DNA from: Methylotenera_A sp046594885
GTDB lineage: Bacteria > Pseudomonadota > Gammaproteobacteria > Burkholderiales > Methylophilaceae
Assembly: GCA_046594885.1 (NCBI GenBank)
Contig: JBKJRD010000088.1
Coordinates: 1-64,000, forward strand
DNA length: 64,000 bases
Reading direction: 5' to 3'
Shown here piece after piece: positions 53,275-62,324 of the stretch. The notes under the pieces were generated by a model that searched no databases, had not been told where the DNA came from, and was given only the letters and a program-made list of their open reading frames with translations. Made by a program: the position numbers and the translations under genes. Numbering within the stretch: the first letter of the stretch is position 1; every line of letters begins with the position of its first letter.

Positions 53275-55329
53275 ATGACCAAACTCAACGAAATTAAAGC
53301 CTTTGCAACACCACTGATTGCCAATTTACTCAAGCTGGGTATTTCCACTATTCAAGATTTACTGCTGCACTTACCATTGCGCTACATGGATGAAACGCGC
53401 ATGACCGCTGTGCGCGATTTGCGCCTAGGCGAAAGCGCACAAGTAGAAGGCCGGATTGTGCATTGTGAGGTGACTTACAAGCCACGAAAAAACTTAGTTG
53501 CGCGGCTTGAAGATGCTAGTGGGCAACTCACTTTGCGCTTTTTGCATTTTTATCCCAGCCAAATCGCCGCGCTTAAAGTGGGGACGGTGTTGCGTGTTTA
53601 CGGCGAAATTCGTCATGGTTTTTTTGGTGTCGAAATGGTGCATCCACAGTGCAAAACAGTGGATGAAAAAACCATGGTAGCGGAAACATTAACACCGATT
53701 TATCCCACTACCGCAGGCTTAACTCAGCCAAATATTCGCAAAGCCATTGCACTGGCGCTAAAACAAGATGCGCTAGCTGAAACTTTGCCAGCTAATATTT
53801 ACCAAGCATTTAAATTGCCCAGCTTTGCTGCCAGTATTCAAGCTTTACATCATCCCACGCCAGAAGCCAATTTAGCGGCGCTAGAAAATCGCAGCACGCC
53901 AGAATGGCGGCGATTGGCTTTTGATGAATTGTTAGCGCAGCAACTTTCCATGCGTAAACATTATGCCAAGCGCCGCAGTATTGATGCACCTGCGATTGCA
54001 ATATCTGAAAACTTAACCCATCAAATGCTTCAATATTTGCCATTTCAATTAACCAAAGCACAACAAAAAGTAGTAGCAGAAATCAGCCAAGATTTAACAC
54101 AGCCGCATCCGATGCAGCGCTTATTACAAGGTGATGTGGGTAGTGGCAAAACCATTGTGGCTTGTCTGGCGGCTTTACAAAGCATAGAACATGGCTGGCA
54201 AGTGGCGCTGATGGCGCCGACTGAAATTTTAGCAGAGCAACATTTTAAAAAATTCGAAACTTGGCTTAAACCCTTAACTATTGAAATTGCATGGTTAACG
54301 GGCAGTCAAAGCAAAAAAGAGCGCGAAGTCGCACTAGCCGATATCGCCAGCGGTAAAGCCCAGCTTGCAGTTGGCACACATGCTTTGTTTCAAGATGCGG
54401 TAATATTTAAAAAGTTAGGCCTAGCCATTATTGATGAGCAACATCGATTTGGCGTGCAGCAGCGCTTGGCTTTGCGCAAGAAAGGCGAGCCCCAAGTATT
54501 AAACCAAGAGCCGCATCAACTGATGATGTCCGCTACCCCCATTCCGCGCACATTATCCATGAGTTATTTTGCTGATTTAGATGTATCGGTGATTGACGAA
54601 TTGCCGCCGGGCCGCACGCCTATCGTTACCAAATTGGTGTCAGACGAGCGACGTGATGAAGTATTGCAACGCGTGCGCGAAGCTTGTTTGGCGGGCAGCC
54701 AAGCGTATTGGGTTTGCCCTTTAATTGAAGAATCAGAAGCCTTGCAACTACAAACCGCCAATGATACGTTTGCCCATATGCAAGCTCGTTTTCCTGAACT
54801 TAATATTGGCTTAATACATGGCCGCATGAAACCTGCCGAAAAACAAGCGGTGATGCAGGCCTTTAGCAAAAACGAAACGCAATTGCTAGTGGCAACCACC
54901 GTAATTGAGGTTGGCGTTGATGTACCTAATGCCAGCTTAATGGTGATTGAGCACGCAGAGCGTTCTGGTTTAAGCCAGTTACATCAACTGCGTGGGCGGG
55001 TTGGGCGCGGGGCTGCCAAGAGCACCTGTATTTTGCTGTATCAAAACAAGTTAAGTGACACTGCTAAAGCGCGATTAAAAGTCATATTCGAAAGTAACGA
55101 TGGTTTTGCCATAGCCCAAGCCGATTTGCATTTACGCGGCCCTGGCGAATTTTTAGGCACACGCCAAAGTGGTGTGCCGATGTTAAAAATTGCCGATTTA
55201 GAGCGTGATATTGATTTACTAGAAGCGGCAAAAAATAGGGTAGACAGCTTAATTAAACAGCATCCGCAAGCCGTTGAGGCGCATTTGGCGCGCTGGATGC
55301 GCCATGCGGGTGAGTGGGTAAAAGTGTGA
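53275..55329 (+). CDS. recG: ATP-dependent DNA helicase RecG
   Basis: The 684-residue helicase remodels stalled forks and Holliday junctions. The wedge/OB domain is at 50-150, Walker A is LLQGDVGSGKTIVA, the DEAH-type box is IIDEQHRFG, and motif VI lies in QLRGRVGRG. The TRG motif region is near the end (AIAQADLHLRGPGEFLGTRQSG). Its stop overlaps the ubiC start. Confidence 0.97.
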   Translation: MTKLNEIKAFATPLIANLLKLGISTIQDLLLHLPLRYMDETRMTAVRDLRLGESAQVEGRIVHCEVTYKPRKNLVARLEDASGQLTLRFLHFYPSQIAALKVGTVLRVYGEIRHGFFGVEMVHPQCKTVDEKTMVAETLTPIYPTTAGLTQPNIRKAIALALKQDALAETLPANIYQAFKLPSFAASIQALHHPTPEANLAALENRSTPEWRRLAFDELLAQQLSMRKHYAKRRSIDAPAIAISENLTHQMLQYLPFQLTKAQQKVVAEISQDLTQPHPMQRLLQGDVGSGKTIVACLAALQSIEHGWQVALMAPTEILAEQHFKKFETWLKPLTIEIAWLTGSQSKKEREVALADIASGKAQLAVGTHALFQDAVIFKKLGLAIIDEQHRFGVQQRLALRKKGEPQVLNQEPHQLMMSATPIPRTLSMSYFADLDVSVIDELPPGRTPIVTKLVSDERRDEVLQRVREACLAGSQAYWVCPLIEESEALQLQTANDTFAHMQARFPELNIGLIHGRMKPAEKQAVMQAFSKNETQLLVATTVIEVGVDVPNASLMVIEHAERSGLSQLHQLRGRVGRGAAKSTCILLYQNKLSDTAKARLKVIFESNDGFAIAQADLHLRGPGEFLGTRQSGVPMLKIADLERDIDLLEAAKNRVDSLIKQHPQAVEAHLARWMRHAGEWVKV

Positions 55330-55862
55330 AACGAACACATCAACATGCAGCATGGCTGATTAATCCGATATCTGCTGGCCGAATCAAATCATGGCTAATC
55401 GATAAAAACTCGCTCACCTTGCGTTTGCAAAAAAGTTATCCAATTTTTAGTGTTAAGTCTGTGCGCCTCAGTCATGCAAAACCTATCTTGGATGAAGCGC
55501 TTTGCTTAGGATTGCCAAGTCACAAAACGGCATTAATTAGAGAAGTGCTATTAAATGGCCATCATCGACCTGTGGTATTTGCGCATAGCGTATTACCTTA
55601 TACCAGCTTACGCGGGGCTTGGCATGGTTTGGGCAAGTTGGGTAATAAGCCTTTGGGTGCGGCTTTATTCGCTAATCCGCAAGTAAAACGCGCGCCACTA
55701 CGCTTTAAAAAGCTGTCGCCGCATCATGTTTTGTATCAACTAGCAGTACAGCATTTAAGCAATAAACCAGCGTATTTATGGGCGCGGCGTTCGATTTTTA
55801 GTTTAAATGGCGCTACTATTTTAGTAACAGAAGTTTTTTTACCAGCATTATTGTCCACATGA
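55326..55862 (+). CDS. ubiC: Chorismate lyase
   Basis: The protein of about 178 residues turns chorismate into 4-hydroxybenzoate for ubiquinone. It has REVLLNGHHRPVVFAHSVLP, GLGKLGNKPLGAALF and YLWARRSIFSLNGATILVTEVFLP. The GTG at 55326 overlaps the recG stop as GTGTGA; a GTG 12 bases earlier is an alternative. Its stop overlaps the ubiA start (ATGA). Confidence 0.93.
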   Translation: MKRTHQHAAWLINPISAGRIKSWLIDKNSLTLRLQKSYPIFSVKSVRLSHAKPILDEALCLGLPSHKTALIREVLLNGHHRPVVFAHSVLPYTSLRGAWHGLGKLGNKPLGAALFANPQVKRAPLRFKKLSPHHVLYQLAVQHLSNKPAYLWARRSIFSLNGATILVTEVFLPALLST

Positions 55863-56731
55863 ACACGCAACTATTTATTCAAAAAGTAAACGCTTACCAA
55901 CGCTTAATGCGGCTTGATAAACCGATTGGCATTTTATTGCTGTTATGGCCAACGCTTTGGGCGCTGTGGATAGCCAGCCGCGGCAAGCCAGATTGGATTG
56001 TGTTGCTGATTTTTGTGACAGGTACTGTGTTAATGCGCAGTGCGGGCTGCGTGCTGAATGACATTGCAGACCGCAAATATGATGGTTTAGTAACGCGCAC
56101 TAAAAATCGCCCTTTGGCAACGGGTGAACTGAACGTGAAACAAGCCTATGTATTAGCAGCAGGGTTAAGCTTATTGGCATTTGGTTTGGTGCTATTGCTG
56201 AATAAAACCACCATTTTGCTATCATTCGCCGCCATGTTTTTAGCGGCAACTTATCCTTATACCAAACGCTTTTTGGCGATTCCGCAAGCGTATTTGGGTG
56301 TAGCTTTTGGCTTTGGTATTCCCATGGCATTTGCAGCAGTGAGTGATTATATTCCCGCAGTTGCATGGGTCTTATTGGCCGCAAATGTGTGTTGGGCGAT
56401 TGCTTACGATACGCAATATGCCATGGTAGATCGTGATGACGATTTGAACATTGGCATCCAATCTTCAGCCATATTTTTTGGCAAATATGATGTGGCTGCA
56501 GTGATGGCAAATTATGCTGCCATGTTGGGCTTATTGATTTATATTGGCCGATTAATGGGCTATGGCCAGTATTATTACCTTGGCCTTATCGCCGCATTTT
56601 TGCTGATGTTGCGCGAGTATCATTTGATACAAAAACGCTCTAAAACAGATTGTTTTAAAGCGTTTTTGCATAATAATTGGATTGGCTTGGCCGTTTTTTC
56701 TGGCATTTTGGCCGAATATTATTATAAATAG
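55859..56731 (+). CDS. ubiA: 4-hydroxybenzoate polyprenyltransferase
   Basis: The 290-residue integral membrane enzyme prenylates 4-hydroxybenzoate. The two metal-binding aspartate motifs are NDIADRKYD and DTQYAMVDRDDD, and about eight membrane helices are visible (LLLLWPTLWALWIAS, VLLLNKTTILLSFAAMFLA and others). It overlaps ubiC by four bases and faces the fimV-like gene. Confidence 0.96.
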   Translation: MNTQLFIQKVNAYQRLMRLDKPIGILLLLWPTLWALWIASRGKPDWIVLLIFVTGTVLMRSAGCVLNDIADRKYDGLVTRTKNRPLATGELNVKQAYVLAAGLSLLAFGLVLLLNKTTILLSFAAMFLAATYPYTKRFLAIPQAYLGVAFGFGIPMAFAAVSDYIPAVAWVLLAANVCWAIAYDTQYAMVDRDDDLNIGIQSSAIFFGKYDVAAVMANYAAMLGLLIYIGRLMGYGQYYYLGLIAAFLLMLREYHLIQKRSKTDCFKAFLHNNWIGLAVFSGILAEYYYK

Positions 56732-56765
56732 TCAGCCTAGCGATATGCTCATAACCTGCGCCTGG

Positions 56766-58646
56766 TTATTTGTATTCAACAAGGTTAAACTCAAACAGCT
56801 CTTCATGCTTTTCAGGGCTTACAGTTTCGACTTTTTCTACATCAGTCATCGTTAGCGCTTCTATTTTTTGCAGTTTAGTGGCTTTCATCGCCTCGATTTT
56901 TGCCTCTTTCAGTTCTTTAATCGCCATTTTTTTCTCGTCCAATTGAATGATATCTGCTGTACTGACATTGCTTAAGGCAATGCCTCTTAATAAAACCAAC
57001 TCTTCAATAACGTTTTTTTCAAAACCAACGCGCACCTCTAAACGGCTGTTGTAAATTAAATCGTCTAAATAAACCAAGGCCGCAGGTGTTCCCCATATCT
57101 GTTGCAAACCGTTTGCTAAGCGTGAATAAGATTCTAAACTACCGCCAGAACTGGTTTTATCTTCAGCTGCAAAATCTGCAATTTTGATATTAAAGTGCTC
57201 TTTACACTCCAGCGCGGTTTGTTCATATACCGCTTGTAAATTTTCTTTAGCCACTAAATCCAGCAAAAATAACCAAATGGTCACGGATTGTTTGGGGAAG
57301 TCGAGCAGATGGTTTTGTAATAATTGAATCGCTAAGCTGGTGCGACCATGTGACAAGAACACATCTGCGTGGTCTAGTATATTGTGTTCAAAGTTATCTT
57401 CTTCAATTTGAAATGGCGTTTCTTCCAGCGCTGAAGTCGCTGCAAAAGCGGCTGAACTGTTGGTTTGTTCTGCGGTTTTGGCTGCGGCTAAAGGTTTGTC
57501 TTCAAACAGCGTATCTTCTAGATCAATATCTTTGTAATAAACAATATTACTAGAATTCGCGTCCAGTGCATTCCACACATCTTCTGCGTTATCAAGCTGT
57601 TGCGATTGACGACGCCTGCGCCAGAAATCTGCTGCAAAATAGCCGCCAATCAGTAAGCCGATGCCTGCCAAATACGGCCACCAGTTTGTCGTGCTATTGG
57701 CTGAATTTGCCACCGTTAGTTTTTCGGCTTGCGGCTTAATCGCGGCATTTTTTTCAGCTTCTAACGCGCGATTACGTTGTTGTAAAGTGGTGATTTGCTG
57801 TTCTAAATGGGCAAGACGATTACCCAATACCGTGGCTTCATCTGCTATTGCCACATGATTAGCCAGTGCTTGTGGCGATGTTTCAACCGCAAAACGCAAT
57901 TGTTTATCTAAGCGCAAACCAAGTGAATTAAAATGGCTATCAAAGGTGCCGCCCGAAATGCTCAAGCGAGGCTTGTCTGACTTAACACTATTTTTTGTTG
58001 TATTTTGAGGGTTAAGTATGCCTTTGTTTTGCGTGCTAGCAGTCGATTTTTGCGCGTTATTAAGGGTTAAGTCAGGATGACTATGACTATTTTTATGGCT
58101 AGCTGATGATTTTTTAGCCGAATTTTGTTGAACGCGAACACTTTGATTGTAATTTGTTTGCGTGACAGGCGACTGCGTCACAGCAGATTTCTCATCAACA
58201 CTGTTGATTATCTCAACACCATCCGTTGTTTCTGCATCATTAAATGATGTTAATTCTGTGGTTAAAAGCGGGTCAATTAACAGCACATAATCACGACGAA
58301 AATTGCTGTCACATTCGGCGATGACCGCCAAACTCACGATAGGCTCAATAATCGCGTCAGTTGTCGAAATAGTTAAAATCGCTTCATCGCCTTTAATATT
58401 ACTGAGTCTGATGTTGCCATTATTGATTGGGTTTACACCGTCAGAATCGCTGCCTAATCTAAAGCAGGCTTTGTCTTTCAGGCCTACAATACCTTGCACT
58501 TTTAGTTTGGCTTGTAAAGGTTGCCCAATGTGCGATTTCACTTCTATATCACCTAAGCCCACCGCAAAAACGGGATTTTGCAAGCCAACAGATAGCAGCG
58601 TTAGTGCGGCTAGAACGGCTTGCTTTAATATATAATTGTTATGCAT
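56766..58646 (-). CDS. fimV: FimV-like polar hub protein
   Basis: The 626-residue protein has a signal peptide (to about 28), the FimV N-terminal domain (LGDIEVKSHIGQPLQAKLKV, the FimV/TspA signature), a linker without a clear LysM, a coiled coil (NRLAHLEQQITTLQQRNRAL), one membrane helix (WWPYLAGIGLLIGGYFAADF) and a cytoplasmic C-terminus with helical repeats (HGRTSLAIQLLQNHLLDFP). It probably organises the cell pole or type IV pili. Three copies of the dispersed word lie inside the linker-coding part. Confidence 0.85.
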   Translation of the reverse strand: MHNNYILKQAVLAALTLLSVGLQNPVFAVGLGDIEVKSHIGQPLQAKLKVQGIVGLKDKACFRLGSDSDGVNPINNGNIRLSNIKGDEAILTISTTDAIIEPIVSLAVIAECDSNFRRDYVLLIDPLLTTELTSFNDAETTDGVEIINSVDEKSAVTQSPVTQTNYNQSVRVQQNSAKKSSASHKNSHSHPDLTLNNAQKSTASTQNKGILNPQNTTKNSVKSDKPRLSISGGTFDSHFNSLGLRLDKQLRFAVETSPQALANHVAIADEATVLGNRLAHLEQQITTLQQRNRALEAEKNAAIKPQAEKLTVANSANSTTNWWPYLAGIGLLIGGYFAADFWRRRRQSQQLDNAEDVWNALDANSSNIVYYKDIDLEDTLFEDKPLAAAKTAEQTNSSAAFAATSALEETPFQIEEDNFEHNILDHADVFLSHGRTSLAIQLLQNHLLDFPKQSVTIWLFLLDLVAKENLQAVYEQTALECKEHFNIKIADFAAEDKTSSGGSLESYSRLANGLQQIWGTPAALVYLDDLIYNSRLEVRVGFEKNVIEELVLLRGIALSNVSTADIIQLDEKKMAIKELKEAKIEAMKATKLQKIEALTMTDVEKVETVSPEKHEELFEFNLVEYK

Positions 58647-58782
58647 GGTGATTACCTGCTTTTCAAGTTATCGTTTCGTTAATAGTAGTGTAAGCAATCT
58701 GTGTGCCAACTAAAAATGATGCATTAATGCTGCATAAACACCATTTAAGCATTAAAACCCATTATTTAATCATTTTTTATAA

Positions 58783-58812
58783 TTGACAAGCTTGCAAGCA
58801 AAAGCATATAAT
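58783..58812 (+). promoter_or_regulatory. Sigma-70 promoter of rplM-rpsI
   Basis: TTGACA at 58783-58788 and TATAAT at 58807-58812 are both consensus and are separated by 18 bases. Transcription would start near 58819, giving a leader of about 100 bases before rplM. Confidence 0.85.
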
Positions 58813-58873
58813 CCGCCCTCTTGTTTTTATAAGCTATAGATAAACCTTAGCTTGATACTGAACTGGTTTAAAC

Positions 58874-58911
58874 TGAATTAGCTAATATTGAATTAGCTAA
58901 TATTGAATTAG
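58874..58911 (+). repeat. 15-bp tandem repeats in the rplM leader
   Basis: TGAATTAGCTAATAT occurs twice in tandem (58874-58888, 58889-58903) and a third, partial copy follows (58904-58911). Each unit contains the palindrome TTAGCTAA. They end 12 bases before the rplM ATG, so alternative pairings could affect translation. Confidence 0.8.
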
Positions 58912-58922
58912 GTAGTGATACG

Positions 58923-59366
58923 ATGAATATTTTTTCTGGAAAAACATTTTCTGCAAAATCGCACGAAGTACAGCGCGATTGGTTTGTAATTGATGCAACT
59001 GACTTGGTGTTAGGCCGTTTAGCCAGTGCGGTAGCACACCGTTTACGCGGCAAGCACAAAACCATTTACACGCCGCATACGGATACGGGCGACTATATTG
59101 TGGTCATTAATGCTGACAAAATCAAAGTTACAGGCGCAAAAGCGGATGGCAAGTTATATCACAGTCACTCTGGCTATCCAGGTGGTATCAGCACAACGAC
59201 ATTTTCTAAAATGCAAGACAAGTTTCCTGGTCGCGCGTTAGAAAAAGCAGTAAAAGGCATGTTGCCAAAAGGCCCGTTAGGCTACGCAATGGCAAAAAAA
59301 ATGAAAGTGTATGCTGGCGATAAACATGAGCATGCTGCACAACAACCAAAAGCATTGACTATTTAG
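58923..59366 (+). CDS. rplM: 50S ribosomal protein L13
   Basis: The 147-residue protein shows KTFSAKSHEVQRDWFVIDA, VLGRLASAVAHRLRGKHK and KMKVYAGDKHEHAAQQP. It is about five residues longer at the N-terminus than the usual MKTFSAK start; no internal start fits better. It is driven by a strong promoter and followed by rpsI. Confidence 0.98.
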   Translation: MNIFSGKTFSAKSHEVQRDWFVIDATDLVLGRLASAVAHRLRGKHKTIYTPHTDTGDYIVVINADKIKVTGAKADGKLYHSHSGYPGGISTTTFSKMQDKFPGRALEKAVKGMLPKGPLGYAMAKKMKVYAGDKHEHAAQQPKALTI

Positions 59367-59390
59367 TCGCACAAACACAAGGTAAATCAA

Positions 59391-59783
59391 ATGATTGGCA
59401 AATACAATTATGGTACAGGCCGCCGCAAAAGCTCAGTAGCGCGCGTGTTTTTAAAATCGGGTAAAGGCAATATCATCGTCAATGATAAGCCTGTTGATGA
59501 ATATTTTTCACGCGTAACATCACGCATGATTTTACGTCAACCATTAGAGTTAACCAATAATACCGCTAGCTTTGATATTATGGTTAATGTGATTGGTGGT
59601 GGCGAATCTGGCCAAGCGGGTGCGGTTCGTCATGGCATCACACGTGCATTGATTGACTACGATGCAGCATTGAAAAGTGCCTTATCACATGCTGGTTTTG
59701 TGACCCGTGACGCGCGTGAAGTTGAGCGTAAAAAAGTGGGCTTCCGTAAAGCGCGTCGCCGTAAACAATTCTCTAAACGCTAA
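59391..59783 (+). CDS. rpsI: 30S ribosomal protein S9
   Basis: The 130-residue protein has YGTGRRKSSVARVFLKSG, GGGESGQAGAVRHGITRALI and the basic C-terminus KARRRKQFSKR whose tail reaches the P-site tRNA. It lies 24 bases after rplM and ends before a strong terminator. Confidence 0.98.
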   Translation: MIGKYNYGTGRRKSSVARVFLKSGKGNIIVNDKPVDEYFSRVTSRMILRQPLELTNNTASFDIMVNVIGGGESGQAGAVRHGITRALIDYDAALKSALSHAGFVTRDAREVERKKVGFRKARRRKQFSKR

Positions 59784-59816
59784 TCTAGCTTTCGCTTTAT
59801 GTAGGCGTTACGAATT

Positions 59817-59843
59817 AAAAAAGGTCGCGTTAGCGGCCTTTTT
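59817..59843 (+). terminator. Intrinsic terminator after rpsI
   Basis: AAGGTCGC and GCGGCCTT pair with one wobble around GTTA and are followed by TTTTT; an A-run before the stem extends it. It closes the rplM-rpsI transcript. Confidence 0.85.
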
Positions 59844-59888
59844 CATTTAAGGTTAAGTTTTAACATTTTTATTTCTACTTAAGCAGGT

Positions 59889-60944
59889 ATGGCAAATCAA
59901 AAACTAAAAATTGGTATTGTTGGTGGCACAGGTTACACAGGCGTAGAGTTGTTGCGCTTACTAGCAATTCACCCACAAGTAGAATTAACCGCAATCACAT
60001 CGCGTGGTGAAGCTGGTTTGCCAGTAGCCGATTTATTCCCCAGCTTGCGTGGGTTTATAGATTTAGCTTTTTCTGACCCTGCAACGGCTGACTTAACCGC
60101 TTGCGACGTGGTATTTTTTGCTACCCCGCATGGCGTGGCCATGAGTCAAGCGCAAGCATTGTTGAAAGCGGGCGTGAAAATTATCGACTTAGCCGCCGAT
60201 TTTAGACTGCAAGATACCGCAGTTTTTGAACAATGGTACAAAATGCCACATCGCTGCCCAGACATTTTAGGCCAAGCGGTGTACGGTATTCCAGAGCTTT
60301 ATCGCGAGCAAATTAAGACTGCAAAAGTGATTGGTAACCCAGGTTGCTATCCAACAACCGTCTTGCTGGGTTTAGCGCCATTACTAGAGCTCGGTTTAAT
60401 TGATTTTGCAGCCCCTATTATTGCTGACGCTAAATCGGGCGTATCAGGCGCTGGTAGAAAAGCAGAAATATCGACTTTGTTTGCAGAATCAAGCGACAAT
60501 ATGAAAGCCTATGGCGTGAGTGGGCATCGGCATCATCCAGAAATTCATGCGCAAATGACGCAGCTGGCGGCGGGTAAAGCCATTGATTTTATCTTTGTGC
60601 CGCATTTGGTTCCCATGATTCGCGGCATGCTATCGACCATCTATGTCAAACTAAGTGCAACTGCACAAACTGCAGACTTACAAGCTTTATACGAACAACG
60701 CTATGCCAATGAAGCGTTTGTTGATGTGCTGCCTGCTGGCAGCCTGCCAGAAACACGCTCTGTGCGAGGCGCAAATCAATTACGCATTGCTTTGCATCAA
60801 CAAGCCGATTCGCGCTACTTAACCGTTATCGTAGTGCAAGATAACTTGGTTAAAGGTGCTGCAGGGCAAGCAATTCAAAACATGAATATTATGTTCGGCT
60901 TAGACGAAAATAGCGGCTTGCAAGTGTTACCGCTGTTGCCTTAA
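59889..60944 (+). CDS. argC: N-acetyl-gamma-glutamyl-phosphate reductase
   Basis: The 351-residue enzyme performs the NADPH-dependent step of arginine synthesis. It has IGIVGGTGYTGVELLRLL, FATPHGVAMS, and the active-site cysteine in VIGNPGCYPTTVLLGLAPL. Together with argH it shows an arginine pathway; the genes are not clustered. Confidence 0.97.
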   Translation: MANQKLKIGIVGGTGYTGVELLRLLAIHPQVELTAITSRGEAGLPVADLFPSLRGFIDLAFSDPATADLTACDVVFFATPHGVAMSQAQALLKAGVKIIDLAADFRLQDTAVFEQWYKMPHRCPDILGQAVYGIPELYREQIKTAKVIGNPGCYPTTVLLGLAPLLELGLIDFAAPIIADAKSGVSGAGRKAEISTLFAESSDNMKAYGVSGHRHHPEIHAQMTQLAAGKAIDFIFVPHLVPMIRGMLSTIYVKLSATAQTADLQALYEQRYANEAFVDVLPAGSLPETRSVRGANQLRIALHQQADSRYLTVIVVQDNLVKGAAGQAIQNMNIMFGLDENSGLQVLPLLP

Positions 60945-60955
60945 TGCACTAAATT

Positions 60956-61324
60956 ATGAAACCAGTCCGTCGAAAAATACGTCGTCATTTTGGGTTAACT
61001 GCCAAAAAAGTGGCGGTGCGTTCAAAACGGCCTTGGTATTTTCAAACGCTATTGGCCACGCTATTTGTTGTGATAGGTTTTGCTGCGGCTTACTGGATAT
61101 TTCGAGGCGGAGAAAATAGAAGTATTCGTCAGCAATCTGAACGGGTTGCACAAGAAAATAAAGCTTTGCAAGCCAAACTAGTGGGTGCGCAGCGCGCGTT
61201 ACAAATACAAATAGCGACTAACAATAATCTTGCCAAAGAGCTTGCAAGCGTTCAAGATGAGAGTATCAAGATAAAAGAAGATTTATTCTTTTATAAAAAC
61301 ATGCTCAATGGAAAATCAAGATAA
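60956..61324 (+). CDS. Membrane-anchored coiled-coil protein, DUF6776-like
   Basis: The 122-residue protein has a very basic N-terminus (KPVRRKIRRHF), one membrane helix (about 30-48) and a coiled coil to the end (RQQSERVAQENKALQAKL and later heptads). It is found between argC and a bactofilin gene, where similar proteins occur in betaproteobacteria; an accessory role to the bactofilin is possible. The family label is tentative. Confidence 0.75.
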   Translation: MKPVRRKIRRHFGLTAKKVAVRSKRPWYFQTLLATLFVVIGFAAAYWIFRGGENRSIRQQSERVAQENKALQAKLVGAQRALQIQIATNNNLAKELASVQDESIKIKEDLFFYKNMLNGKSR

Positions 61325-61361
61325 TCAATGTGAATTGATTCATAAAAAAAGCGGGGAAACG

Positions 61362-61745
61362 ATGTTTTTTAAGAAAGCAAATAAAATTGATAACCGTATC
61401 GACACATTGGTAGGCGTCGATACCCGTATTGAAGGCGATTTACATTTTAGCGGCGGTTTGCGTGTAGATGGCGCGATTCGCGGCAACGTGACTGAGCAAA
61501 ACGATGCACCAAGTACCATTATTGTGAGTGAGCATGGACGTATTGAAGGCGCGGTCAATGCAGCAAAAATCGTTTTAAATGGCAAAGTGATTGGGCCAGT
61601 AAAATCTAGCCACTTTATCGAATTGCAAACCAAAGCGCGCATTACGGGCGATTTATATTATCAATCGCTAGAAATGCACACCGGTGCGGTGATAGAAGGA
61701 AAATTGGTTTATTTGGGTGACGGCGCGGCAGATGAGGTGCTTTGA
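61362..61745 (+). CDS. Bactofilin
   Basis: The protein of about 127 residues is a cytoskeletal beta-helix protein: LVGVDTRIEGDLHFSGGLRVDGAI and repeated short beta turns (GRIEGAVNAAKIVLNGKVIG). It shapes the cell or positions wall enzymes. An ATG at 61308 would add 18 residues and overlap the previous gene; the ATG at 61362 is preceded by GGGGA and preferred. Confidence 0.9.
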   Translation: MFFKKANKIDNRIDTLVGVDTRIEGDLHFSGGLRVDGAIRGNVTEQNDAPSTIIVSEHGRIEGAVNAAKIVLNGKVIGPVKSSHFIELQTKARITGDLYYQSLEMHTGAVIEGKLVYLGDGAADEVL

Positions 61746-61848
61746 GTTAACACGCATTTTTGATTTAAAAATAGTGTTAACTTGTAAAATGAACATTAAT
61801 CCCCAGTTATGCTCTATAGTTAAGTAGATGAAGTTTAAGGAGTAAAAA

Positions 61849-62214
61849 ATGAACGCAGTAACAGATATGCCAGATATTGCAATGCCAACCCCATTGGTGT
61901 TTACCGACAATGCAGCCAAAAAAGTCAAAGAATTAATTGATGAAGAAGGCAGCCCCGATTTAAAACTGCGCGTATTTGTGAGCGGCGGTGGTTGCTCAGG
62001 TTTTCAATACGGATTTACGTTTGAAGAAGAAGTCAACGATGACGACACGCAAGTGATGAAAGACACGGTTACTTTATTAATCGACCCCATGAGCCTGCAA
62101 TATTTAATGGGCGCCGAGATTGATTATCAAGACAATCTGCAGGGCTCACAATTTGTGATTCGCAACCCACAAGCCACTTCTACTTGCGGATGTGGCAGCT
62201 CATTTTCGGTTTAA
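61849..62214 (+). CDS. erpA: Iron-sulfur cluster insertion protein ErpA
   Basis: The 121-residue A-type carrier has the three cysteines in GGGCSGFQYGF and TSTCGCGSSF. It delivers clusters to apoproteins. The ATG follows AAGGAG. A terminator lies just downstream. Confidence 0.95.
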   Translation: MNAVTDMPDIAMPTPLVFTDNAAKKVKELIDEEGSPDLKLRVFVSGGGCSGFQYGFTFEEEVNDDDTQVMKDTVTLLIDPMSLQYLMGAEIDYQDNLQGSQFVIRNPQATSTCGCGSSFSV

Positions 62215-62249
62215 AAATTGCTGCATTTTTAGTGTTAAGTCGTTCATTT

Positions 62250-62277
62250 AAAGCCAAGCATTCGCTTGGCTTTTTTT
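62250..62277 (+). terminator. Intrinsic terminator after erpA
   Basis: AAAGCCAAGC and GCTTGGCTTT form a perfect 10-bp stem around ATTC, followed by TTTT. It separates erpA from the convergent gltA. Confidence 0.9.
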
Positions 62278-62324
62278 GTTTTAAAGGATTAGACTTTGCA
62301 GCGCGTTAAATCGCTATTGAGTCG

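Larger units (their letters stand above)
19915..62240. repeat. Dispersed 10-bp word AGKGTTAAGT, 14 exact copies
   Basis: Copies on the + strand begin at 29453, 32715, 33505, 44049, 44363, 50659, 55449, 58008, 58063 and 62231; minus-strand copies begin (low coordinate) at 19915, 27618, 49160 and 57980. Many are preceded by T-rich DNA, extending the pattern to roughly ATTTTWAGKGTTAAGT. Near copies with a G or C/T in the first positions are also frequent. None of the 14 lies before 19.9 kb. See the matching finding. Confidence 0.75.

Noticed and set aside
58874..58911. Start of a CRISPR array
   Set aside because: Direct tandem 15-bp units without spacers and no cas genes.
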